In this document: positions 35,065-44,425 of the stretch, one piece after another
Layout of the letters: each line of letters starts with the position of its first letter
Numbering within the stretch: the first letter of the stretch is position 1
From: Arthrobacter sp. Soil736
Lineage (GTDB): Bacteria; Actinomycetota; Actinomycetes; Actinomycetales; Micrococcaceae
Reading direction: 5' to 3'
DNA: 64,000 nucleotides
NCBI RefSeq assembly: GCF_001428005.1
Contig: NZ_LMSB01000012.1
Location: 75,628-139,627 of the forward strand
Position numbers and translations under genes: made by a program
The notes under the pieces: generated by a model
What the model was told of the DNA's origin: nothing
What the model saw: only the letters and a program-made list of their open reading frames with translations
Database searches by the model: none

Positions 35065-36783
35065 ATGGAAGCACTGACAGTGCATAAGGTCCGCTCGGTG
35101 CGGCCCGTGGGAACCCGCGCGGTGCTCGCGGAGCTTTCCGGAACGCAGGACGTGCTGGCCCTGCAGGCCATGCTCCTCGAGGCACCGCTTCCGGGGCAGC
35201 AGGATGTCCTGGCGGCCGCCGAGACCGTAATGGTCAGGGCGGACTCGCCCGCAGCGGCCCGGCGCATCGGAAGGACCCTCCTTGAGCTGGAGCTCACCGC
35301 GCCGGCGGAGCAGGGCAGCGGCCTGGTGGTCATTGAGACCGTGTACGACGGCGAGGATCTCGCCGAAGTGGGGACGCTGACCGGCCTCGGCACTGATGGT
35401 GTGATCGCAGCCCATACCGGCCAAGTCTGGACGGTGGCGTTCGCCGGCTTCGCGCCCGGCTTCGGATACATGATCGGGGAGAACCAGGTGCTCGAAGTTC
35501 CCCGCCGGAGTTCACCGCGCACCGCCGTCCCCGCGGGGTCGGTGGCCCTGGCCGGAAACTATTCGGCGGTATACCCGCGCAGGTCCCCGGGAGGCTGGCA
35601 GCTGATCGGCCGCACGGGAGCCCGCATGTGGGACCTCAACCGTGCCGAGCCGGCGCTGGCAAGCCCCGGCCACCGCGTGCAGTTCCGCGCGGTCCGGGAC
35701 GCCGTGACCCTTACCCCGGAACCGGACGCTGCTGCTTCGACGGAAGCGGAGCAGCAGGCACAGGAGGCCGGTTCCGGGCTCCGTGTTCTTTCGCCCGGAA
35801 TCCACAGCCTCATCGAGGACCTTGGCCGGCAGGGCCACTCCGCCCTTGGCGTCTCTGCCGCCGGGGCGCTGGACCGGGCCTCGCTCCGCAGGGCCAACCG
35901 CCTGGTGGGCAACGGCCCGTCCGCCGCCGCCATCGAAACCGTGGCCGGCGGCCTCAGGGTGCAGGCCGTAGGAGACCAGGTCCTGGCCGTCGCCGGGGCG
36001 CCGTCGGAGCTGACTGTCGTCTCGCCGTCGGACGCCGCTGAACAGTCTGACCCTGCTGACTCGACCGACCCTGCTGATTCGACCGGCCAGGGGGAGTCCC
36101 GCCGGCAACGCACGGTCCCGATGGCCACGCCGTTCGCCCTGCTCGACGGTGAAATCCTCAGCATCAGCGCTCCCGAAGCAGGGTTCCGGAGTTACCTTGC
36201 CGTCCGCGGCGGCGTGGACGCCACCCCGGTACTGGGCAGCCGATCCACCGACACCATGTCCGGAATCGGCCCGGCACCTCTGGCCGCCGGACAGCTGCTC
36301 GCCTCCGGCGATGTGGTGGACTCCGGTGTCGTGGGAAGCCCCGAACTTCAGCCCGATTTTCCCCGTGACGGGGTCACCGTGCTGGACATCGTCCCCGGCC
36401 CGCGCGCCGACTGGTTCGATCAGGCGGCCCTTGACTCATTGTGCGACCAAGACTGGGAGGTCAAGCCGCAGTCCAACCGGGTAGGCATGAGGCTGCAGGG
36501 GAAGCCCCTGCAACGCAGCCGGGCCGGCGAACTCCTCAGCGAAGGAACAGTGGCGGGCGCCATCCAGATCCCGCCGGAGGGACTGCCCGTGCTCTTCCTT
36601 GCCGACCACCCCATCACCGGCGGCTACCCCGTCATCGGCGTCGTGGTGGACCACCAACTGGACCTCGCAGCCCAGGTGCCCATCGGCGGAAGCATCCGCT
36701 TCCGCACCGCACCCCCTGCAGAACGAACTGCCCCCGAACCAACTGTCGCCTCACCGGACGACTCCCGAACGAAAAGCGAGTAA
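35065..36783 (+). CDS. pxpBC: 5-oxoprolinase subunits B and C fused (PxpB-PxpC)
   Basis: A 572-aa fusion. Residues 1-210 are the AHS1/PxpB domain (VRPVGTRAVLAEL, AFAGFAPGFGYM, VPAGSVALAGNYSAVYP); residues 235-560 are the AHS2/PxpC domain (LSPGIHSLIEDLGRQGHSALGVSAAGALD, QSNRVGMRLQG, PPEGLPVLFLADHPITGGYPV). The linker between C-terminal strands contains a DPADSTDPADST tandem repeat. ATG at 35,065 has GAGG close upstream; ATG 35,050 is an alternative. AHS1/AHS2 are homologous to the carboxyltransferase part of urea amidolyase, and a biotin carboxylase gene follows after 3 bp. Confidence 0.92.
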   Translation: MEALTVHKVRSVRPVGTRAVLAELSGTQDVLALQAMLLEAPLPGQQDVLAAAETVMVRADSPAAARRIGRTLLELELTAPAEQGSGLVVIETVYDGEDLAEVGTLTGLGTDGVIAAHTGQVWTVAFAGFAPGFGYMIGENQVLEVPRRSSPRTAVPAGSVALAGNYSAVYPRRSPGGWQLIGRTGARMWDLNRAEPALASPGHRVQFRAVRDAVTLTPEPDAAASTEAEQQAQEAGSGLRVLSPGIHSLIEDLGRQGHSALGVSAAGALDRASLRRANRLVGNGPSAAAIETVAGGLRVQAVGDQVLAVAGAPSELTVVSPSDAAEQSDPADSTDPADSTGQGESRRQRTVPMATPFALLDGEILSISAPEAGFRSYLAVRGGVDATPVLGSRSTDTMSGIGPAPLAAGQLLASGDVVDSGVVGSPELQPDFPRDGVTVLDIVPGPRADWFDQAALDSLCDQDWEVKPQSNRVGMRLQGKPLQRSRAGELLSEGTVAGAIQIPPEGLPVLFLADHPITGGYPVIGVVVDHQLDLAAQVPIGGSIRFRTAPPAERTAPEPTVASPDDSRTKSE

Positions 36784-36786
36784 CTG

Positions 36787-38550
36787 ATGCGCAAGGTCCT
36801 GATCGCCAACCGCGGTGAAATCGCCGTCCGCATTGCCCGTGCCTGCAACGACGCGCAGCTGGAATCCGTCGCCGTGTATGCGGACATCGACGCCGATGCC
36901 ATGCACGTCGCCGCCGCCGACGAGGCCTTCAGCCTGGGCGGCAACTCCCCGGCCGACACCTACCTGAACATCGGAAAGTTGCTCAGCGTGGCGGCCGAGT
37001 CCGGGGCGGACGCGGTCCACCCCGGGTACGGCTTCCTGTCCGAAAACGCCGATTTTGCCCAGGCAGTGCTGGATGCCGGCCTCGTGTGGATCGGCCCCAC
37101 CCCGGACGCCATCCGCCAGCTGGGCAACAAGATCACGGCACGCGATATTGCCGTCCGCGCCGGTGCGCCGCTCGTGGCAGGCAGCGACGGGCCTGTGGAG
37201 TCCGCCGCGGAGGCGCGAGCCTTCGCCGAAGAGCACGGCCTGCCCATCGCCATCAAGGCCGCCTTCGGCGGAGGCGGCCGCGGGCTGAAGGTGGTCCGGA
37301 ACATGGACGAGATCGAGGAAGCCTTCGACTCCGCCGTCCGTGAAGCAGTGGCAGCCTTCGGCCGCGGCGAATGCTTCGTGGAACGCTACCTGGACCGCCC
37401 GCGCCACGTCGAGGCACAGGTGCTGGCCGACACGCACGGCAACGTCGTCGTCGTCGGAACGCGCGACTGCTCCCTGCAGCGGCGGCACCAGAAGCTCGTG
37501 GAGGAGGCCCCCGCGCCGTTCCTGACTGACGAGCAGACCCGCCAGATCTACGACGCCGCCAAGGCCGTCTGCCGGGAAGCCGGATATTCCGGCGCCGGCA
37601 CCGTCGAATTCCTGGTCGCGGCCGACGGCACCGTGGCGTTCCTCGAGGTGAACACCCGCCTGCAGGTGGAGCACCCCATTAGCGAGGAAACCACCGGGAT
37701 CGACCTCGTCCAGGAGCAGTTCCGGATCGCCGCCGGTGAGCGGCTGCGGCTCACCGAGGACCCCGTGCCCCGCGGACACTCCTTCGAATTCCGGATCAAC
37801 GCCGAGGACGTCGGACGCGGCTTCCTGCCCTCACCCGGCACCATCGGCGAGTTCAACGGCCCCACCGGACCGGGAGTGCGCCTGGACACCGGCGTCCGCT
37901 CCGGCTCCTTCGTCCCGCCGCAGTTCGACTCCCTCCTGGCGAAGCTGATCGTCACCGGCGCGGACCGCCAGCAGGCGCTGCGGCGGGCACGCCGGGCACT
38001 GGCCGAGCTCAGCATCACGGGCGTGGCCACCGTGATCCCGTTCCACCGCGCAGTGGTGCAGGCCGAGGACTTCGTTTCGGAGAACGGTTTGGGCATCCAC
38101 ACCCGCTGGATCGAGACCGACTTCGCGGACCGGATCCCGGCGGACCCGGGCTTCAGCACCGCGGCGCCCGAGGGCGAACGGCGCACCATCACGGTCGAGA
38201 TCGATGGCCGCCGGCTCGCCGTCGGCCTTCCGGCCGACCTGCTGGACGGCTGGGCACGGTCCGGTCAGGCCCTTCCCGCCGGAGTGACAGCAGCTTCAGA
38301 GTCCGACGGCGCCACGCACGCCGGCGGAGACGCCGACCCTCGCGAACTCCGCGCCGACATGGCCGGCACCGTGGTGAAGTGGCTCGTCGAGCCCGGCGCC
38401 GAGGTGTCGGCAGGGGATCCGGTGGTTGTTTTGGAGGCGATGAAGATGGAAACCCAGGTTTCCGCCCACCGCGACGGAACTGTAACCGGCCTCCGCGCCG
38501 AAGCCGGCGGAGTGGTGACGGCCCGAGCGGTGCTGGCACTCATCGGCTAG
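36787..38550 (+). CDS. Biotin carboxylase with C-terminal biotin carrier domain
   Basis: A 587-aa protein: ATP-grasp biotin carboxylase (residues 1-450; [60 protein letters not shown]) followed by a linker and a BCCP domain with the biotinylation motif [16 protein letters not shown], whose lysine is biotinylated. It resembles the alpha subunit of acyl-CoA carboxylases but no acyl-CoA carboxyltransferase gene is nearby. Its 3-bp spacing after pxpBC suggests that it serves the PxpBC carboxyltransferase-like subunits. It is the terminal gene of the pxp operon. Confidence 0.93.
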   Translation: MRKVLIANRGEIAVRIARACNDAQLESVAVYADIDADAMHVAAADEAFSLGGNSPADTYLNIGKLLSVAAESGADAVHPGYGFLSENADFAQAVLDAGLVWIGPTPDAIRQLGNKITARDIAVRAGAPLVAGSDGPVESAAEARAFAEEHGLPIAIKAAFGGGGRGLKVVRNMDEIEEAFDSAVREAVAAFGRGECFVERYLDRPRHVEAQVLADTHGNVVVVGTRDCSLQRRHQKLVEEAPAPFLTDEQTRQIYDAAKAVCREAGYSGAGTVEFLVAADGTVAFLEVNTRLQVEHPISEETTGIDLVQEQFRIAAGERLRLTEDPVPRGHSFEFRINAEDVGRGFLPSPGTIGEFNGPTGPGVRLDTGVRSGSFVPPQFDSLLAKLIVTGADRQQALRRARRALAELSITGVATVIPFHRAVVQAEDFVSENGLGIHTRWIETDFADRIPADPGFSTAAPEGERRTITVEIDGRRLAVGLPADLLDGWARSGQALPAGVTAASESDGATHAGGDADPRELRADMAGTVVKWLVEPGAEVSAGDPVVVLEAMKMETQVSAHRDGTVTGLRAEAGGVVTARAVLALIG

Positions 38551-39095
38551 GGCGGGTCCGCCGACGGCCGTTCCGTCGCCGTTCCGGCTGGAGGTTCTAG
38601 ACGAGAAGCCTGATAGCCAACGTCCTGACAGCAACGATGGCGACTCTTCGAAGGTCTAGCCGGCTCTCCAGTCTCGATCTTTCATGAATGTGTGGACGGT
38701 AGGCGTGGTACGAACGTCCACGAGCAGCCGACAGTGGACTGATTCCTCGTCGAAAACAGGCAGCCCCCGCGGCATTAAGACCTCGCCACGGCCCAGCCAA
38801 CGACTTTCCGAGTCTCCGGATGTGGTGCTTCGAGGTGTGCATAATCCCCCGCTCAGCAACAACACCCACTAGTGCGCATGGCGCACATGGGCAGACAAGG
38901 AACGAGAACCATGCCTCACGGCCCAACCCCTGATTTTCAAGACAACCACCTCGAACAGGGGAGCCAGGTCAGGGAAGAATCATGCAACCCCGCAGACCGG
39001 CCGGTGCATGGACCGAGCGACGTTTTCCACGGCCGCACCGCGGACCTTCCCGTCGTCGCCGTGGCAGCCGCGAAGCCAAAAGGTGGGATGAAGGC
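38551..39095. other. Long gap with no recognised gene
   Basis: These 545 bases between the pxp operon and the decarboxylase hold short frames on both strands, none with a recognisable family. A reverse frame around 38,700-38,800 containing RLLVDVRTTPTVHTFMKDRDW could be a decayed gene, but I cannot name it. The region presumably includes the decarboxylase promoter; AAAAGGTGGG near 39,079 lies upstream of its ATG. Confidence 0.35.
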
Positions 39096-41834
39096 ATGAA
39101 CGAAGTTGTGACGGCGACGGTCGCGGCAGCTGAGCCATTCATCGGGATACCCAGCAGCGTGTGGCGGCTGCGCAGCGATGCGTGGGAGTTCCTGGGCTAC
39201 GCCACCAAGCAGTTGGCCGCTGCCCACGCGCCGGAGGCTTCGGTGAACGGCCTCCCGCGTGAGATCAGGCGGCTGCTGCAGCTGTTGGAAGCGATCGAGA
39301 TGTATTGGGCGTTCCCTGGGCACCGGCATGTCACCCAGCTGCGCCAGCGCGTCGAAGCCGGGGACTACCGCGGGGCGCTTGAACTCATTGAACCCGTCAC
39401 CCGCGGTTTCGCGAGATTGAGCCCCCGTGCTCAGGAGCGCGAATCCTCTCTCGAGAGGGATACCCCCGGTGCCGAGCTGCCGGCCGCGCAGGCCCCGGCG
39501 GAGGTTCGGCCGAGATTCGAGGTCCTCATCGTCGATGACATGTCCGCTACGGAGCGGGACGCCCTTCGGGCCGAGATGCTGCGCCAGCGCAGGCCTGCCG
39601 ATGCGTTCATCTACGAGCTGACAATAGTCTCGAGCGTTGAGGACGCGCTCGTGGCGGTGTTGTTGAATCCAGATATTCAGGCCTGTGTTCTTCGGCCGGG
39701 GTTCGGATCCACCACGCGACAGCGGCTGGGCCATGACCTGCGCGACTTCCTTCCCGGATTCGCCGGAGAGGACATTGCCCCGTTGCGGCCCATCGAGCGG
39801 ATCCTTGGCCTGGCGGACAAGATCGCGCAGCTGCGGCCCGAACTCGATCTCTACCTGGTCGCGGGCGTCTCGATCGAGGAGCTCGCCGGGTCACTGACCC
39901 GAAGGTTCAGCCGAATCTTCCGCCGGGAGGACAGCTTGGAGCTGCACCTGTCGCTGTTGCGCGGAGTGACGGACCGTTACGACACGCCGTTCTTCACCGC
40001 CCTTCAGTACTACAGCAGAAAGCCCGCGGGCGTCTTCCACGCGCTGCCAGTCTCCCGCGGCGGGTCGGTGGTGAACTCCAAATGGATCAAGGACATGGGC
40101 GAGTTCTACGGCCTCAACCTGCTCCTGGCGGAGACCTCGACCACCTCCGGAGGTCTGGACTCGCTGCTTGACCCGCACGGGTCCATCAAGGAGGCCCAGA
40201 CGCTGGCGGCCCGCGCGTTCGGGGCCCAGAAGTCGTTCTTCGTCACCAACGGCACCTCAACGGCGAACAAGATCGTCCACCAGTCGATCATTGCCCCCGG
40301 CGATGTGGTCCTGGTCGACCGTAACTGCCACAAGTCACACCACTACGCGCTCATGCTGGCCGGCGCCCAGGTCGCCTACCTGGATGCCTACCCCCTGCAC
40401 GATTACTCGTTCTACGGCGCCGTCCCGCTGGCCAGCATCAAGGCGATGCTGCTGGACTACCGCCGGGTTGGACGGCTGGAGGAGGTCAAGATGATCGCGC
40501 TGACGAACTGCACCTTCGACGGCATCGTCTACGACGTCGAGCGGGTCATGGAAGAGTGCCTGGCGATCAAACCGGACCTGGTGTTCCTGTGGGACGAGGC
40601 CTGGTTCGGGTTCGCCGGCTTCCACCATGTCTATCGCCGCCGGACCGCGATGGCCGCGGCACGAAAACTGGAGGCGGCCTTCAAGGACCCCTCCTACACG
40701 CTTCGCCATGCGGCGCAGGTGAAGGAACTCTACGATCCCGACACGAACGAGCCCCTCGCCGACGAAGTGTGGATGAAGACCCGACTCGTGCCGGATCCGG
40801 CAACCGCCCGTCTGCGGGTCTACGCCACCCAATCAACGCACAAGACCCTCACCTCGCTGCGCCAGGGCTCCATGATCCACGTCTTCGACCAGGACTTCAG
40901 CCACCTCAACGAGGAAGCATTCCGCGAAGCCTATATGACGCACACTTCGACCTCACCGAACTATCAGATCCTGGCCTCACTGGACATCGGACGCCGACAG
41001 GTCGAATTCGAGGGGTTCGAACTGGTACAAAAGCAGGCCGATCTCGCCGTCAGCATCGCCCAGGCAGTGGCACGTCATCCCCTCCTGAAGAAGTATTTCC
41101 GCACCCTCACCACCCGGGACCTGATCCCGGAGGAGTATCGCGAAAGCGACAGGCCGATGCCGCTTCGGGACGGGCTCGCGGCCATGGACGAGGCCTGGCG
41201 GCGGGACGAATTCGTCGTTGACCCCAGCCGACTGACCCTATATATCGGCCTGACCGGCGTCGACGGCGACACCTTCAAACACGAATACCTCATGGACAAG
41301 TTTGGGATCCAGGTCAACAAGACCTCCAGAAACAGTGTCCTGTTCATGACCAACATCGGCACCAGCCGCAGCTCCGTCGCCTACCTCATCGAGGTTCTCG
41401 TCAAACTGGCCGAAAGCTTCGAAGACGAGCAGGCCGCACTGAGCCCGCTCGGCCAACGAGCCCACGCGGCCCGCGGCGCAGCGCTCACCAGCGAACCCCG
41501 GCCGCTGCCGGACTTCAGCCATTTCGCGGACCGCTACCGACGCGACCCGCACACCCCGGACGGAAACATCCGAGCGGCCTACTTCGAAAGCTACAAGCCG
41601 GGATCATGCGAATACCTTTCCCCGGCCGAGCTGACCCGGCGGGTAGCGGCGGGCCACGAGGTGGTCTCCGCCGGATTCGTTACTCCCTACCCGCCGGGAT
41701 TTCCCATCCTGGTACCGGGCCAGGTCATCACCGCCGGGATCCTGGCATTCATGTCCGCACTGGACACCCGTGAGATCCACGGATACAACCACGAACTCGG
41801 ATACCGGGTAATGACTGGGGCAACTGCAAACTGA
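39096..41834 (+). CDS. Orn/Lys/Arg decarboxylase, large form
   Basis: A 912-aa PLP-dependent decarboxylase of fold type I. An N-terminal helical extension (residues 1-140) precedes a response-regulator-like wing domain (FEVLIVDDMSATERDALRAEM). The PLP core follows with FFVTNGTSTANKIVHQS, FLWDEAWFGFAG and the PLP lysine in STHKTLTSLRQGSM, then the C-terminal domain (YFESYKPGSCEYLSPAELT, PYPPGFPILVPGQ). Size resembles the roughly 950-residue mycobacterial homologue. It makes a polyamine or agmatine and CO2 from a basic amino acid; which one cannot be told. ATG at 39,096 is used; upstream codons are Arg-rich and lack a site. Confidence 0.9.
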   Translation: MNEVVTATVAAAEPFIGIPSSVWRLRSDAWEFLGYATKQLAAAHAPEASVNGLPREIRRLLQLLEAIEMYWAFPGHRHVTQLRQRVEAGDYRGALELIEPVTRGFARLSPRAQERESSLERDTPGAELPAAQAPAEVRPRFEVLIVDDMSATERDALRAEMLRQRRPADAFIYELTIVSSVEDALVAVLLNPDIQACVLRPGFGSTTRQRLGHDLRDFLPGFAGEDIAPLRPIERILGLADKIAQLRPELDLYLVAGVSIEELAGSLTRRFSRIFRREDSLELHLSLLRGVTDRYDTPFFTALQYYSRKPAGVFHALPVSRGGSVVNSKWIKDMGEFYGLNLLLAETSTTSGGLDSLLDPHGSIKEAQTLAARAFGAQKSFFVTNGTSTANKIVHQSIIAPGDVVLVDRNCHKSHHYALMLAGAQVAYLDAYPLHDYSFYGAVPLASIKAMLLDYRRVGRLEEVKMIALTNCTFDGIVYDVERVMEECLAIKPDLVFLWDEAWFGFAGFHHVYRRRTAMAAARKLEAAFKDPSYTLRHAAQVKELYDPDTNEPLADEVWMKTRLVPDPATARLRVYATQSTHKTLTSLRQGSMIHVFDQDFSHLNEEAFREAYMTHTSTSPNYQILASLDIGRRQVEFEGFELVQKQADLAVSIAQAVARHPLLKKYFRTLTTRDLIPEEYRESDRPMPLRDGLAAMDEAWRRDEFVVDPSRLTLYIGLTGVDGDTFKHEYLMDKFGIQVNKTSRNSVLFMTNIGTSRSSVAYLIEVLVKLAESFEDEQAALSPLGQRAHAARGAALTSEPRPLPDFSHFADRYRRDPHTPDGNIRAAYFESYKPGSCEYLSPAELTRRVAAGHEVVSAGFVTPYPPGFPILVPGQVITAGILAFMSALDTREIHGYNHELGYRVMTGATAN

Positions 41835-41925
41835 TACGGGGGTCCGGGACCATTGCGCGGAATTTTTGCAGAGTGGCGGAACCACGCGGCGGACCTTGTA
41901 ATGCTTCCCGTGTACGCGCCTGTGT

Positions 41926-41952
41926 AACGTCCAACCCGGTTGGTGATACGTT
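41926..41952. promoter_or_regulatory. Candidate res subsite / tnpR operator
   Basis: A nested inverted repeat lies just before the resolvase start: AACGT (41,926-41,930), CCAACC-C-GGTTGG (41,931-41,943), ACGTT (41,948-41,952). Tn3-family resolvases bind such dyads at res and repress their own gene. Other subsites probably lie between 41,840 and 41,925 but were not resolved. Confidence 0.45.
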
Positions 41953-41958
41953 TTGGTG

Positions 41959-42531
41959 ATGCGAATCGGATACGGACGTGTCTCAACACCCGAACAGCAC
42001 CCCGAGGCCCAACACGACGCCCTGCGCGCGGCTGGCTGCGAGCAGATCTTCCTCGACACGGCCTCGGGGAAGCTGGCCCGCAGGCCCGAACTCGACAAAG
42101 CGCTGCTCTCGGCCAACCGGGCAGGTGATCAGCTCGTCGTCACCAAACTCGACCGGCTCGGGCGGTCGTTGGAACACCTCATCGACTTGTCCAACACGCT
42201 GCAGGAGCGCGGCGTGGACCTCGTCGTCCTTGACCAAGGAATCGACACATCCACCGCCATCGGCCGGATGTTCTTCCAGATCCTCGGCTCAATCGCCGAG
42301 TTCGAGCATTCTTTGATGTCCGAACGGACCCGTGACGGGCTGGCCGCCGCACGTGCACGGGGCCGGACCGGCGGGCAGAAACCAAAACTCGGCCCCCGCC
42401 AGGTCAAGCTGGCCCGCGAAATGTATGAAGAGAAGGGCCCCGACGGGAGACGGGCTCATACCGTCGAGCACATCGCCCAGGAATTCGGCGTTACCCGGCC
42501 CACCATCTACCGGCACCTCGCGAAACCATGA
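41959..42531 (+). CDS. tnpR: Serine recombinase, Tn3-family resolvase
   Basis: A 190-aa serine recombinase. The N-terminal catalytic domain has [17 protein letters not shown] (nucleophile Ser10), [13 protein letters not shown] and [29 protein letters not shown]; the C-terminal helix-turn-helix is [20 protein letters not shown]. Length and order are complete, so cointegrate resolution should work. ATG at 41,959 gives the usual [10 protein letters not shown] start; an upstream TTG/GTG adds two residues. Confidence 0.93.
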   Translation: MRIGYGRVSTPEQHPEAQHDALRAAGCEQIFLDTASGKLARRPELDKALLSANRAGDQLVVTKLDRLGRSLEHLIDLSNTLQERGVDLVVLDQGIDTSTAIGRMFFQILGSIAEFEHSLMSERTRDGLAAARARGRTGGQKPKLGPRQVKLAREMYEEKGPDGRRAHTVEHIAQEFGVTRPTIYRHLAKP

Positions 42532-42610
42532 ACGACGGGCCGCGCATGTCACATCAGAACGACGGCATGCCCCGTGAGGCCCAGCTGTCTCGTAGATAAG
42601 GACTTCCGAA

Positions 42611-43869
42611 TTGGCCCTACGTCCCCTACTCACGGCTGCCGAGCGTGGCCAGATCCTGGCAATGCCCACTGGAACACCCGACACTTCACGAGTCTCAAAT
42701 CCGGCCAACCTTCCAAAGATAAGCAGCTCCTGCTCACCGCAATACTGGCCGACGGCATCAACCTGGGACTGACCGAGATGGCCGAGTCGTGCACCGGCGT
42801 CACGTACGCCCAGCTGGACCGCCACCAAGCCTCGTACATTCGCGATGAAACGTACAGTGCTGCTCTCGCGCAGCTCGTGAACACCCAGCACGGCCACCCC
42901 TACGCCACGCAATGGGGAGATGGGACCACGTCTTCTTCAGATGGCCAGCGGTTCCGTGCCAGCAGCAAGGCCGAGTCCACCGGCCATGTGAACCCGAAAT
43001 ATGGTGCCGAGCCGGGACGACTCGTCTATACGCACGTCTCGGACCAGTACTCGCCATTCCACAGCAAACTCATCAACGTCGGAGACCGCGACGCCACCTA
43101 CGTCCTGGACGGACTGCTCTACCACGAATCCGAACTGCAAATCCAGGAACACTACACCGACACAGCAGGATTCACAGACCATCTTTTCGCCCTCATGCAC
43201 CTGCTCGGCTACCGGTTCTCACCACGTATCCGCAACATCGGTGACACCCGTCTCTACACGCCCACCAACGATCCAGAACTTTCAAGGTTGTTTCCGCTGA
43301 TCGGCGGGGCTATCAGCACGAGAACGATCGCCCAGCATTGGGACGAGATCCTCCGGCTTGCCACGTCCATCAAAACCGGCGCCGTGATGGCGTCCCTGAT
43401 GATGCGGAAGCTCGGCAGCTACCCCCGCCAAAATGGGCTAGCCCTCGCGCTGCGCGAACTCGGAAGAATGGAACGGACCCTCTTCCTGCTGGACTGGCTC
43501 CAAGACCCTGACCTCCGCCGGAAAGTCACCGCCGGCCTGAACAAGGGCGAAGCCCGGAACACCCTGGCCCGGGCAGTATTCTTCAACCGGCTCGGCGAGA
43601 TCCGCGACCGTTCCTTCGAACAACAGCGCTACCGCGCCAGCGGGCTGAACCTCCTCACCGCCGCCATCGTTCTCTGGAACACCGTCTACCTTGACCGCAC
43701 CATCACCACCCTGAACAGCAACGGCGGTACGACGGATCCTGACCTCCTGCGGTTCCTCTCACCCCTGGGGTGGGAACACATCAACCCCACCGGCGACTAC
43801 ACCTGGCCCCGCGCCAACCAGATCAAACCCGGCAACTACAGGCCATTGCGCCGCACGGCAAAACCTTAG
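42611..43869 (+). pseudogene. tnpA: Tn3-family transposase with large internal deletion
   Basis: A TTG at 42,611, with AAGGA upstream, starts [20 protein letters not shown], the usual TnpA N-terminus. After about 20 codons the sequence jumps, in another frame, to [17 protein letters not shown] and then continues to the C-terminus for about 400 residues. This part keeps [10 protein letters not shown] and [11 protein letters not shown] (catalytic Asp residues) and [24 protein letters not shown] (Glu region). TnpA is normally near 950-1000 aa, so about 550 residues including the DNA-binding part are lost. The stop lies inside the right inverted repeat. Confidence 0.85.
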
Positions 43870-43902
43870 CGTTGGATATTTCACTTTTTCACAAGCCGCC
43901 CC
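43865..43902 (-). repeat. Right 38-bp inverted repeat of the Tn3-family element
   Basis: Read outward-in on the reverse strand it starts GGGGCGGCTTGTG and ends CCAACGCTAAG. It overlaps the tnpA stop codon on the inner side and, on the outer side, is followed by TACTT (43,903-43,907), identical to the left flank. Confidence 0.9.
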
Positions 43903-44243
43903 TACTTGTTCGGTTTTGGGGACTCTTCGGTGCGCGGCAGGGAGTCCAACAGCCTGCGGTAGCGCAGGGCTGCCCGGCCGTTGTTGCGTGCCATGTTCGT
44001 GGTTGTGACGAGCAGCCAGGGAACAATTGATCCGTGCACGATCCGCACCTTCGCCCGCCGCCGCCAGAGTTCAAGGAAAGCTGCGGCCATGATGTCTTCA
44101 GCATCGTGATGATTCCCGGAGAGCCGGTACACGTGGCGAAAGACCCGGTCGCGGTGTCTGTCGTACAACGCCCCGAACGCCTCGCCGTCGCCCCGGAGGC
44201 TGCGGGACCACAGCCCGTCATCATCATTCTCATCGTTCCCCAT
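43902..44243 (-). pseudogene. ECF sigma factor, region 4 missing
   Basis: A 113-aa frame encodes ECF sigma region 2: DGEAFGALYDRHRDRVFRHVYRLSGNHHDAEDIMAAAFLELWRRR, then VPWLLVTTTNMARNNGRAALRYRRLLDSLP. It ends at SPKPNK with a TAG made of the target-site TA and the first transposon base. Region 4, needed for -35 recognition, is absent. Joining the flanks across one TACTT copy gives TAA at the same place, so region 4 was already lost before the insertion, unless the left-flank gene was brought here by another event. Confidence 0.75.
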
Positions 44244-44425
44244 GCCCTGTAGTGTCGGGAACGGCCCGAAAGGTTACACAAGTCCGAATGGTCCCCGTAA
44301 GTTTTTGACTGGCAGGCGCTTTAGAAGGTTGAATCGTGGCTAATTGGCCGTTCTCTGAACAGGGCGTTGCCGCACAAGCCGATACGAACGATGGGTGTCC
44401 TGGCCATTCCTTAACGCACTGCAGT

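Larger units (their letters stand above)
25497..43902. mobile_element. 18.4-kb Tn3-family transposon carrying amino-acid catabolism genes
   Basis: The element is bounded by 38-bp inverted repeats of Tn3-family form (outer GGG, inner ACGCTAAG), 35 of 38 positions identical. The flanks carry a perfect 5-bp direct repeat TACTT at 25,492-25,496 and 43,903-43,907, the expected Tn3-family target duplication. tnpR and a deleted tnpA lie at the right end. Cargo from left to right: a GGDEF remnant, a second gdh, IS5 and pxpB scars, gntR, pxpA, an MHS transporter, pxpBC, a biotin carboxylase and an Orn/Lys/Arg decarboxylase. With tnpA broken, movement would need a transposase in trans. Confidence 0.88.

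Noticed and set aside
35997..36110. The DPADST repeat as a CRISPR-like or regulatory repeat
   Set aside because: It is an in-frame coding repeat of two units within a linker of PxpC, without spacers.
35065..36783. Possible allophanate hydrolase or urea amidolyase instead of PxpBC
   Set aside because: There is no amidase domain, and pxpA (LamB/YcsF) is in the same operon, which fits 5-oxoprolinase better.
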